The notes under the pieces: generated by a model
Seen by the model: only the letters and a program-made list of their open reading frames with translations
Databases searched by the model: none
What the model was told of the DNA's origin: nothing
Position numbers and translations under genes: made by a program
Source: Tetramitus jugosus
Taxonomy: Eukaryota; Heterolobosea; Eutetramitea; Acrasida; Vahlkampfiidae
Direction of reading: 5' to 3'
DNA length: 64,000 nucleotides
Assembly: GCA_937625935.1 (NCBI GenBank)
Contig: OW569351.1
Location: 372,001-436,000, forward strand
Shown here: positions 32,446-41,550 of the stretch, one piece after another
Numbering within the stretch: position 1 is the first letter of the stretch
Layout of the letters: each line of letters starts with the position of its first letter

Positions 32446-35400
32446 TTACTCTGCAGTTATAAAAACTTCCTTTGCAGGCGGTCTGTTGTTATAGAAGGAA
32501 GACATTGAATGACCATATGAACCAGCACAGCAAATCACAACAACGTGACCATTGTAGCACTTATGCATCCATCTATCCTCACCGAATACATCTCCAGTTT
32601 CACAGATTGGACCCACAACTGTGTACTTTTGTTTTTCTACTGAGTCGTTGTTGTCGTGAGCGGTAGGGAATTCTGTTTCAGTATCATTCTGCTCGATCAT
32701 ACCAGACAAATTCACAATTTCGTGATAAGCATCGTACAGAGTTGGTCTGATCAAAGAGTTCATTCCAGTTTCGAGACCAACATATGACATGTCTTCAGAC
32801 TTCTTCTTTGTTTGAGTAACTCTAGCCAATAGAATACCAGAGTCAGCAGAGAGGAAACGACCTGGTTCAATCCAAAACTTCAATCCACGTTGCTGGATAA
32901 AGTCTGCATACTTGCGAGTGCCGTGCATTAGAGAATGCAAGTGATGATACACTTGAGAAATGTCCAGAGGTTGATCTTCTGGTCTGTATGGGACACCTAA
33001 TCCACCACCAAGGTCAAGTGTTCTGACATTTTGGAACAAACTACTCTGGCTGTTCATCAATAGATCCAAAAAGAACTGAGCTGTTTCTTTCCAGGCTTTT
33101 GTTTCCTTTAGAATACCTGAACCTACATGAGAATGTAGACCAACAACAGTTGTTCTATGTTGTTCACAGTACATGGCCAATTTGTCAAGATCGGCAAGTG
33201 GAATTCCAAACTTACTGCTCACACCAGCTGTTTTCACTTTGCTATGATGTCCTTTGCCCATTCCAGTATCAATGCGCAGGAAAATTTCCTTGTCAGTGAA
33301 CAACTCTGGCCATGCCTCAATGGCAAATACATTGTCGAGTGTCATGTTCACTCCGAGCTCAATACCACGAGCGTAGTCCTCTCTTGGAGCAAAGTTTGGC
33401 GTAAACAAGATTCTCTTGCGATCAATGGTTGGGAATAGAGACAGTACTAGATCCATTTCTTGTGTGCTGACACATTCAAATCCGAATTTCATGCTCTCGA
33501 TCAACTTCAAAATTTCTGGATGAGGATTCGCTTTCAATGCGAAGAAAATGTAGTTGACAACAGAGGATTTGTTGTCACGGATCAATGTTTCAACCAACTG
33601 AGTAGCTCGTTTTTTGATGGTTTCACCACTGTAGACGTACAGTGGTTGATTTTCATTGGCAATTAACTCCAATAACTGCGAAGATTGTTGTCTCCACCAG
33701 ACATCCTTTCCTGATACAACGTTGGATGTGACTGTGGATGGTCTTTGGGCAGCAGCTTGAGCATTGTAATCAGCCAACAATGTTCTCCATTCTTGTCCTA
33801 TTGCACTATTCAATCCAGCTTCCTTATCTCCCTTGAAGATCCATTCATGCACATCTGCAATAAGCACCTCTATTCCTTCAATATGTGGAACAATAAATGA
33901 TAGATTGACATTGGAATGAGCTTGTGAGATCATATGGATTGGATGAGTTGTGTGAGATGATGTCGTGTGGAACATTTGGAATACTGGACTCAATGTATGA
34001 ATCAGTCCACGAATGTTCGTTCCCACTAAACTGAGAGATGCACACGGACCAATGGTTGAAACTCTGCAGTTCATTGATTGCAGATCACGCACTAGCATGT
34101 TGATTCTATCCATACGATCGAATGATTCATCTGATTTGTCTTCTGATGCAGCATCGAGTGAACAGGTAACGTTGGCTTCTGAGGTGGTCACATAGTCCAC
34201 AGACAGATTATACCTCTTGAACAGTGCAAAGACATCACTCAAGAAACCAACTTGTTGCCACATAGCGAATGTATCGATTGAGATCATAATGATACCAGTT
34301 CTCAAACACACGCTCTTGATTTGAGGTTCTGCTTCCTCTGTAGAATCAGATGCAGTAATGTATGTTCCCTCTGTTTTCCCAATGGCGAAATGAATTGACT
34401 TGATTCTCACAGAGATATTGTCTTCTTGGAAGAGCTTCAACAGAGAGGGTGAGATGAAACGGGATTCTGATGCCGCAGCAATTTCCAGCGCTTCAACAAA
34501 GCTGAGTTCATTGATCACACGTGCACTGTCAATCGGCTGAGAGACACCAGGCAATTGACACGTGGACAAACCATAGCCCGACACATAAAATGATACTTCG
34601 CTGCACTCTAGCAATTTGGCAACACAAGCAACCGTACACTCTGCACCAAACTTTGGATCAAACGAAAACAGTCTATGGTTTCCCATGAGATCTCTCACAG
34701 AGTTGCCCTGAAGCACCACAATTCTACTTTGAACATTTTGTTCAATTCGATTCAACAACTCCATTCGTTTCGCTTCAGAGTAATCAAGATTGGAAGGAAC
34801 AGTGTTCAACGCACACGCAGCAGCAGCAGTAGCATCTTGTGCCTCGACCATTGTTGTCAAATAGAGACTAGAGTCCACAAACTCTGCTTCCATGTGCAAC
34901 ACACGATTCAAATACAAGCAAAAGATGCGTGAGACAATTTCGGAGCAAACAGACAAAATTTCTGCTCGAATACTGGAGGTGACCGATCCAACCAGACTAA
35001 TACCCAACAACAATCGCATCACTCTCTGAAACAATTGTTCCAATTCCAAATTTTCACTCAACAACGTGTCCAAAGTCACAACATTTTGTTGTTGAGGAGG
35101 CACAGAAGAGAACAATTGATCGACCCAATGTGCAAAATTCTCTCTCCACACATTGAATCCATCCACAAAATGATCATCACCACTTCCAGAGTAATCATCA
35201 AATGATTCTTCACCAGTGCAAGTAGAAGATGGTTGTTGATGTTGATTCCAAGTCAATGAAACATTGAATCGATCAGTCATTGAAACAATTGCATTTTTTG
35301 TGGAAAGAGTGTTCGTGTTCATCGTATTGTGATTGGCAGGTTGAGAGCAACAACTCTCTTGGATGAGGTCATTCAAATGTGTGAGGTCATCTTCACCTGA

Positions 35401-35547
35401 TGGACAAATGAGAATAATTTTACCACCACCAACACCACCAGAGCTATGATTGTGATTGTCATAGTGATGACGCAGAATTTCAATGATTCTTTGATGAGAG
35501 GCATGTATGCTCTGTGGTTGGAAATGAATCAGTTGGTGATGAGTCAT
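32446..35547 (-). CDS. Aspartokinase-like/diaminopimelate decarboxylase fusion
   Basis: A 1033-residue fusion in the order aspartokinase-like, ACT, diaminopimelate decarboxylase, as in the bacterial LysAC bifunctional proteins. The decarboxylase half (about 620-1033) looks intact. The PLP lysine is in FALKANPHPEIL (about 671). Also present are FGFECVSTQE, LGGGLGVPY, EPGRFLSADSG, GPICETGDVFGEDRW and the C-terminal AGSYGHSMSSFYNNRPP. It should turn meso-diaminopimelate into lysine. The ACT region (SIDTFAMWQQVGFLSDVFAL, about 411-465) is typical of aspartokinase. The kinase half has no KFGGTS motif at its start, and the RGGSDTT site is replaced by FGAECTVA. It is therefore probably a pseudokinase that keeps a regulatory role. 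No other lysine gene is in the window. A bacterial origin is likely but unproven. Confidence 0.85.
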   Translation of the reverse strand: MTHHQLIHFQPQSIHASHQRIIEILRHHYDNHNHSSGGVGGGKIILICPSGEDDLTHLNDLIQESCCSQPANHNTMNTNTLSTKNAIVSMTDRFNVSLTWNQHQQPSSTCTGEESFDDYSGSGDDHFVDGFNVWRENFAHWVDQLFSSVPPQQQNVVTLDTLLSENLELEQLFQRVMRLLLGISLVGSVTSSIRAEILSVCSEIVSRIFCLYLNRVLHMEAEFVDSSLYLTTMVEAQDATAAAACALNTVPSNLDYSEAKRMELLNRIEQNVQSRIVVLQGNSVRDLMGNHRLFSFDPKFGAECTVACVAKLLECSEVSFYVSGYGLSTCQLPGVSQPIDSARVINELSFVEALEIAAASESRFISPSLLKLFQEDNISVRIKSIHFAIGKTEGTYITASDSTEEAEPQIKSVCLRTGIIMISIDTFAMWQQVGFLSDVFALFKRYNLSVDYVTTSEANVTCSLDAASEDKSDESFDRMDRINMLVRDLQSMNCRVSTIGPCASLSLVGTNIRGLIHTLSPVFQMFHTTSSHTTHPIHMISQAHSNVNLSFIVPHIEGIEVLIADVHEWIFKGDKEAGLNSAIGQEWRTLLADYNAQAAAQRPSTVTSNVVSGKDVWWRQQSSQLLELIANENQPLYVYSGETIKKRATQLVETLIRDNKSSVVNYIFFALKANPHPEILKLIESMKFGFECVSTQEMDLVLSLFPTIDRKRILFTPNFAPREDYARGIELGVNMTLDNVFAIEAWPELFTDKEIFLRIDTGMGKGHHSKVKTAGVSSKFGIPLADLDKLAMYCEQHRTTVVGLHSHVGSGILKETKAWKETAQFFLDLLMNSQSSLFQNVRTLDLGGGLGVPYRPEDQPLDISQVYHHLHSLMHGTRKYADFIQQRGLKFWIEPGRFLSADSGILLARVTQTKKKSEDMSYVGLETGMNSLIRPTLYDAYHEIVNLSGMIEQNDTETEFPTAHDNNDSVEKQKYTVVGPICETGDVFGEDRWMHKCYNGHVVVICCAGSYGHSMSSFYNNRPPAKEVFITAE

Positions 35548-35880
35548 ATTCGTATTATTAAAAGTTTTTTGTTTGTGTACTGTTTGTTTGTGTGTGTTGA
35601 TGACGTTTCGAGCTCAAAAACAAAAAGCTTTCGGCAGCTGCTGTGTGAAACTGAAAAGCGCGTGAAATTTTATCTCATGCGAATATCTCCGATCCTTCCA
35701 ACCAACAACCAACACTACAAAAGTGGCAAGTAGAGAGGTGATCCTTCCAATCGAGTGGATAACAAGTGTTGGGTTCGTGCATTTGTTTTTGGTTCTACTG
35801 GAGTGACAACTCCCATTGCATTCCATGATTCTATCGTTCTTCCCAGACTGGTTCAACTCACAACTGGAAGCTCGCTTGCC
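35548..35880. promoter_or_regulatory. Bidirectional promoter, lysine fusion / propeller gene
   Basis: The 333 bp between divergent starts (35547 minus, 35881 plus). The minus-strand leader is A/C-rich next to the fusion gene. An out-of-frame ATG at 35825 precedes the propeller ATG. No RNA gene is seen. Confidence 0.35.
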
Positions 35881-37195
35881 ATGTCACATCAGAATTTGCT
35901 CCCGACACTCCCAAAAAAAATTGACTCTCCGCACAACAAGAACAACACAACAACATTCTCACACGGAGAGGCGATCTACAACATTTGGCGCGCCAACACA
36001 ATGTCACACCATTCAAGCAACGATAGTGTAGACGATGAAGAAGTCGATACTTCCAGTGACGGGATCAACCTCGGAGAAATTCACACTCCCGCCCAACTGA
36101 AATCGGATTATTTTGGCGGAGGAGATAATTCTCCTTCTGTTCTGAGCAGCAGCAGTAGTGACGGTGATCTGTTGAAGCTCGAAGAGAGAATTCCCTTGTT
36201 GTTCAACCATAAGATTTATCGTTTCAACACATTTAAAAACGTGTATGAACAAGTGTCTGACGCTTATGCACTCACTGGTTGGAGACACATGTACATTGGA
36301 GTGCAGCACGAAGACTCCATCATCTGTATCAGTGTCACCACTGGTTGCATCTATCGAAAGATGATACGATCAAACAAGTACAATAGTGAAGAGCAGTCAA
36401 TGTTGATTGCAGATGGAACGGATCCGAATTTGCCTGTTTGGAATGACACGCGTGTCATGATTCACTTGGATAACAGGCTCTATTTGTTGTTGTCTGATCG
36501 CATCTATCAATTGAAGATATCGGGCAATGGTAGCAATTTTTCATTCTTGAAGATGGCTGATAGGAAGGCGTTGGGACCCAATTGGAAACGCAATTGCTTC
36601 GCAGTGTACAATAGAGCCATTTATGGAGTGGATGAACAGAGTGGACGGATATTGTGTTATGAGTTTGATTCTGATTTTACGAATATTGTGGATGACGGGG
36701 GACGAAGGTGGGACGATTGTTGTGGTATGGTCGTACTGGCAGATGACAAGCTATTGTTGTTTACGTCGGGTGGTGCCTATCATTTCAATCCAACAAATGC
36801 ACAGTATTCGATCGTGGGACGAGAGGAGAAGTGGTCACTGCACAATGGATGTGTTTGTCAAGTCGATGAGAGCACTGTAATCTTTTTGCATTTGGGTTGT
36901 GTGTTCCGATGGGACCTCTTCTCCAATCAGTACACACTGTTGCAGAAGGGATGGCGAATTTGTAATTTGGTTATTCCCTTCAAGCCAATTGACCACCGAG
37001 ATCACAAATTCTTGTCATTTGGCAGCTCATCAGCTCGTTAATGTGCACGTACCTGGAGGAGTTTTCAGTTTCTCACAGCGCCCACATACCATCATATGGC
37101 AAGGATATCCAATTGAAACTGTTGGCTCGAGAAGCAATGGAACAATCGTTACGAAAGGTTTGAGAATGAACAGAGTGAAGAAGGCAGAGAAGTAG
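35881..37195 (+). CDS. Beta-propeller-like protein, two exons
   Basis: A 416-residue protein of unknown function. After a disordered ~95-residue N-terminus come repeats of about 45-50 residues with W/Y-D/N and hydrophobic strand patterns (LDNRLYLLLSDRIYQLKI, VLADDKLLLFTSGGAYHFNP, STVIFLHLGCVFRWDLFSNQ). This resembles kelch-like or other propeller blades. I place an intron at 36962-37025 (64 nt, GTAATT...TTTGGCAG) because the next sequence (SHQLVNVHVPGGVFSFSQRP onward) is strongly coding-like and lies in another frame. Exons are 35881-36961 and 37026-37195, 1251 nt in all and in frame. Without splicing the protein would end at 37041 (386 residues). The start is the first ATG of the frame. Confidence 0.6.
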
Positions 37196-37384
37196 GCCAA
37201 GAACATTCGTGAACAGGGTGAAGACCTCGATCGATGCCGTTCATCACCTATTCATCTCCTACAAGGAAGATACCAAACAATGACACTCTACGAGAAATGA
37301 AAGGTAACGGAGGAGATAACGCTGAGCAACCAGTTGGTTGTTTTAAAAAAATTTGATTCATGTGAAATTTGTGTCTTCTTCTGC

Positions 37385-38907
37385 ATGATGGAAAATCAAG
37401 TTGTCCCAAATGAACTTACTCGAGAGTCGCGAGTTCCTGGACCTCAACAACAAAAGCAAACAATGTCAGACAACAAACATCCTAAAATTCTTGCGATCAG
37501 AGAGTCGAATGTCTATGGTGCAGGAGACACTCATCATCACCAAACAGGATTCAATCAGCCGTACTATGAGCAAATGGGTACCAAAAGTGACTATCTGTGT
37601 TCATCATCTGCTAACACTGTCAAGTCATTCGCTCAGGTGGTGCAATACGGTTCGATGGGAGAGGAATTTATGTCCGAGGAGGAACTTTTGCAACCAAATG
37701 AATACGTTGTCAATATCTCTTGTGGTGTGAATCATTCACTGTTTGTGACCAATTTTCGTCGTGTGTTTTGTTGTGGTGATAATGGGAGTGGTAATTGTGC
37801 AAAGGTACAGTCGATAGCCACTGTGAGTCAAGTGACATTGATACCAGAGTTGACCCATTGTAATATTGTGGAAACAAAGTGTGGAAATATGCATTCATTG
37901 TTCATTAGTGAAGGATATGAATGTGTGTACGTATCAGGATACAACATCTATGGTGAATGTGGATTGGCCTCTGGATTTCACAATATCAATAGTGTGAAAA
38001 AGCTGGAGAAAATTGAAGGCAAAAAGTTGAAGTGTGTTGCACCTAGTGCGTTCCACACAGTCTTTGTAACGGTTGATGACTGTGTTTATACTTCTGGATA
38101 TTGTGCATTTGGATCGTTGGGTCAGGGTCATCAGAGTCAACCTTGTCCACTTCCTGTCAAAGTGAATCATCCTGATCTGGCCAATGGATTGAAGAGAATC
38201 AAAACTGCAGTGTGTGGACAGTGGCACACCATAGTAATCATAGAGGATGGATCGGCTTACTCTTGGGGCTATAATATTCATGGTCAATGTGGTTTAAACT
38301 CATCTTCATTGAGTGATGTTGCAAGTCCATCGTTAGTTACTGGGATTCCTCCACATGAGAAACTTGTTGATGCAAGGTGTGGAAGTTGCTTCACTGTGTT
38401 TAGAACTGAGTCAAACACTTTTTATGGATGCGGATCCAACGATCATGGTGCTCTAGGGCTTCCTACTGTTTATCGACAATCAGTTGTCGCTCATATTCCT
38501 CTGTCAATTGGAACTGTGCTCGATTACAGTTGTGGAACAAATTTTACAGTGTTTACAACAAAAGAAGGAGGTGCCTACACATGCGGTTACCAAGGGTTTG
38601 TACTCTTGATATTGTTTTCTGTTTGATACGTCGAAAAACTCACTCATCCTCTCTTGTTAATGGTAAAAGTTCCGGATTAGACAACATTTTTCAACTGCAA
38701 GATGACAGACAGATTGGTGAAATAACTCTGCCATGGGTTGTTTCTCGGACCGAGTCCCGCGAACTACATGTGGCATGTGGTCAATCAGGTTTGCACATAA
38801 TGTTGTACAATGTGCCAAAAAACACTCATCCCATCTTCTCAAACAAGCTCTTTGCCGCTCAACAAAAGGCGCTTCTGTGTGATATGACCGTTGTATTCGA
38901 GGAGTAA
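37385..38907 (+). CDS. RCC1-repeat protein ending at the edge of a BTB-like domain
   Basis: A 482-residue RCC1-type seven-bladed propeller. Exon 1 is 37385-38595, the intron is 38596-38669 (74 nt, GTTTGT...AAAAG) and exon 2 is 38670-38907, 1449 nt in frame. The repeats carry the family pattern of G-x-N/Y-x-x-G-x-x-G (YNIYGECGLASG, YCAFGSLGQGHQ, YNIHGQCGLNSS, NDHGALGLP, each preceded by CG-x-x-H/F-T/S-x-x). The last residues (KLFAAQQKALLCDMTVVFEE) look like the start of a BTB domain, then TAA. The same frame stays open for 42 more sense codons after that TAA. RCC1-BTB fusions are common in amoebae, so this copy may be truncated. Start at 37385 (MMENQ); 37388 is equivalent. Confidence 0.8.
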
Positions 38908-39179
38908 ACCACTTGGATTTCTTTTGAATTGGACATTCGCTTTCGCCAAATGACATGCAAGATCTTCTCCACAGCTATGAATAGTTCATATGAATGTTAC
39001 CTCTCACAGATAGACACCACTGATGAAGCGAAGTAAAATAGACAGTGAAAAAGGAGTCCAATTCTTCCAAGATATCGGGATATTTTCATCAAATCGAAAA
39101 TGCGCAAAAACATTTTTTGCCTCTCTTTGCAAAAGTTCACAGAATCACGAGAACACCAATAACAAACAAACGCTCAGTT

Positions 39180-39622
39180 ATGTCCGCCGTCTCAAAATCT
39201 CAAGTTCTTTCACTGTACAGACAAATCCTCAGGGTATGATTTTTCAAGTAGTAGATCCATCTGTCACTTGTGATGATCAATTTGAAGCAAAATTTTTGTT
39301 GACCAACTTTTCAACTTTCAAAACAACAATTACAAATAACAATAACAATGGGACACAACAACAGGGAGGATCGCAATTTGTCGACTATAACTTTAGAAGC
39401 TATACACATCGAATTGCAAAGGAAGATTTTCGCAAGTTTGCCTCAGAAAGTGATCCACAAATGATCGAAGCACTGTACAACAGAGGATTAGAACAGTTGG
39501 GTGTTGTCCAGAGACAAGCAATCAATAATCGCATGTATTCTAAGAAGTTGAGCATTATTGATCCAAAGTCTCGCTCATTCTTACAACAGGAAGACGCTCA
39601 TTTATCCAGGTTTGCTCAGTAG
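39180..39622 (+). CDS. ISD11: ISD11 (LYRM4), Fe-S cluster assembly LYR protein, two exons
   Basis: A 103-residue ISD11/LYRM4, the LYR-motif partner that stabilises the cysteine desulfurase NFS1 in mitochondrial iron-sulfur cluster assembly. Exon 1 (39180-39233) encodes MSAVSKSQVLSLYRQILR with the LYR tripeptide. The intron, 39234-39364 (131 nt, GTATGA...CAACAG), is phase 0. Exon 2 (39365-39622) continues GGSQFVDYNFRSYTHRIAKE and then YNRGLEQLGVVQRQ. The spacing LYR(Q)ILR-x4-F-x2-YN-[FY]-R-[ST]-Y matches human ISD11 with no gap. The C-terminal ~20 residues extend beyond the human length (91). It is invisible without splicing because exon 1 lies in a different frame from the longer downstream reading frame. 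Confidence 0.85.
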
Positions 39623-39729
39623 TAAAAGAAACAATTTTCTCGCAAGTTCTTCAGGCCCACAAGCTTTTTGCAATCGGAAAAATACTGCAACAGCGAAAAA
39701 AAAAAGTGAAAAAAAAACGTGATTTCATC

Positions 39730-41292
39730 ATGCAACGTCACCTATCGAAAACAGCGTTCATTGCTGGTCGTACTACCAGTCGTGTTGCATTCCAGCAACA
39801 CCTCTTCAACAAATCAACGACTCACATTGTTCGTCACACATTTCACTCATCCTCATCACCATCAAAGCTACAGTACAATGATAATGATGATGATAATGAG
39901 AACAACAATAACATGAATCACAATCACAATAATAACAATATTACTCAAAAGAGTGTGGAAGCTCTCAGTTATCAAAAGTTTTTGGCACAGGAACAAAAAA
40001 AATATGAAAATCACTTGCAATTCCTGTTGCCTCACCACGTTCTTCCCCATCGCAACAACAAACATCAACATTCCAACAACAACAACAACAACAGTAACAA
40101 TAATAATAATAATAGTGACAAAAACTATAGTAATGCATCGTCGTATGGAGAGAATGTCAATCGTTTGGTGATGCGTTTCGATGGTTGTCACTTTTCTGCG
40201 TTTACAAGGCCGTTTCACAAGCCGTTTGATCCGTTTATTCATCGAGCACTCGTGTCCGTCGCAGAAGACTTGCTCAAGAATTATCCATTGACAACAGTGT
40301 ACGTGTGCAGTGATGAGATTACTGCAGTGTTTGACGGATTTGTGCATCAATCGAATCGAATTGTTGCTTCTCGCAATGATCACACATCTCCGACAGTGGT
40401 CAATGATGTGGATGATCGGTCCTTTATGGGTGGTCGTGTACAGAAAATGGTGAGCACTTGTGCGAGTTTTGTGTCTGTACGGTTCAAGCATCACTTGTCT
40501 CAATTGTTGGCCAATGCTGGAGATTCTGCCTATGACAGAGAGAATCATCCAGTGTACCATGTGAAATCAATGGATCAAATCAAGGATTTTTGGCATGAGA
40601 AGCCTTATTATGATCCATCGTCTCACATTGTCAAGAGTGGTGGTGGTGCGACAAATGGAGCAGTTACAATGCTCAAGAGTCACACTATCAAGAAGGCTGG
40701 TGGTCATTCAATGACAACAGGCAATAAGAATAACAACAATAGAAATAATAGTGGTGGTAACAATGGTGGTGGGAATTTTGTCAAAGCAAGAATGACTCAA
40801 ACAACGAGCCAAATCAGGCAACACATTGATGATCACTTGGGCATATTTGATGCAAGAGTTGTTTTGTTGCCTACGGATTTTCTCGTTCTCAAGAATATTA
40901 TTTGGCGATCGAGACATGATTGTATGAGAAACAGCAAGACACTCTTATCTCGGTGCTATTACACTCCCAAAGCAATGCATGGGGTCAGTGCGGATCATCT
41001 CGTTGAGAGACTTTACAAGGAACACAAAGTACTATGGGATGATATGCCCAACGCATTCAAGTACGGTACATTTGTGAAGAAGGAGACATATCAACACACG
41101 GGAGTGAATCCATTGTCCGGTGAGATTTCAACTACTGAGAGACATAGACCAAGAGCCAGGAGTTTCTTGTTGCATGATTGCCACAGTGAAGAGCATGTGA
41201 ACACTGTGATGTCATCAGGCTTTTTGTTTGCAAAGAAGTGGGAGGATGTGCATGGGGACTTTTGGAAATTCTGTGTCCAGGCTCATGAATAG
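39730..41292 (+). CDS. Thg1-like protein (3'-5' RNA polymerase family), probably mitochondrial
   Basis: A 520-residue member of the tRNAHis guanylyltransferase superfamily, enzymes that add nucleotides to tRNA 5' ends in the 3'-5' direction. The metal-binding motif is RFDGCHFSAFTRPFHKPFDP (about 146-165), with the SDE pair in VYVCSDEITAVFDGF (about 193-196). The C-terminal FDARVVLLPTDFLVLKNIIW and WRSRHDCMRNS segment follows. The HINNLYN motif that marks true Thg1 is replaced (DCMRNSKTLLSRCYY), which points to a Thg1-like protein used in tRNA 5' repair or editing. The N-terminus MQRHLSKTAFIAGRTTSRV is a good mitochondrial presequence, followed by Asn/His-rich low complexity. A N/G-rich insert (about 330-350) interrupts the catalytic region. 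Mitochondrial 5' tRNA editing is inferred. Confidence 0.82.
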   Translation: MQRHLSKTAFIAGRTTSRVAFQQHLFNKSTTHIVRHTFHSSSSPSKLQYNDNDDDNENNNNMNHNHNNNNITQKSVEALSYQKFLAQEQKKYENHLQFLLPHHVLPHRNNKHQHSNNNNNNSNNNNNNSDKNYSNASSYGENVNRLVMRFDGCHFSAFTRPFHKPFDPFIHRALVSVAEDLLKNYPLTTVYVCSDEITAVFDGFVHQSNRIVASRNDHTSPTVVNDVDDRSFMGGRVQKMVSTCASFVSVRFKHHLSQLLANAGDSAYDRENHPVYHVKSMDQIKDFWHEKPYYDPSSHIVKSGGGATNGAVTMLKSHTIKKAGGHSMTTGNKNNNNRNNSGGNNGGGNFVKARMTQTTSQIRQHIDDHLGIFDARVVLLPTDFLVLKNIIWRSRHDCMRNSKTLLSRCYYTPKAMHGVSADHLVERLYKEHKVLWDDMPNAFKYGTFVKKETYQHTGVNPLSGEISTTERHRPRARSFLLHDCHSEEHVNTVMSSGFLFAKKWEDVHGDFWKFCVQAHE

Positions 41293-41550
41293 TAACCAGG
41301 TTTCCATGGGCTTCATACTGTATCGACAATATAAATTGTTCTCAAACAAAACAGCTGTTTCTGTTGTTCATGTCAAGACCAAGTTCGACCGAAACAGATG
41401 TCGTTGATTTCACTGCATTCAGAATGAAGCGTAGTTTGCGTACTTGTAGGTCTTGCTTTTGGCGGCAAGTTTTTAAAACTACTGAATAGAGCTATCAAAA
41501 CAATCTCATTTTGACCTTTCTATCATAGTTCAAACCACCAAAGATGAAGA

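Noticed and set aside
35755-35880. N-terminal extension of the propeller-like protein
   Set aside because: The open frame upstream of 35881 has no ATG; the first methionine codon is at 35881.
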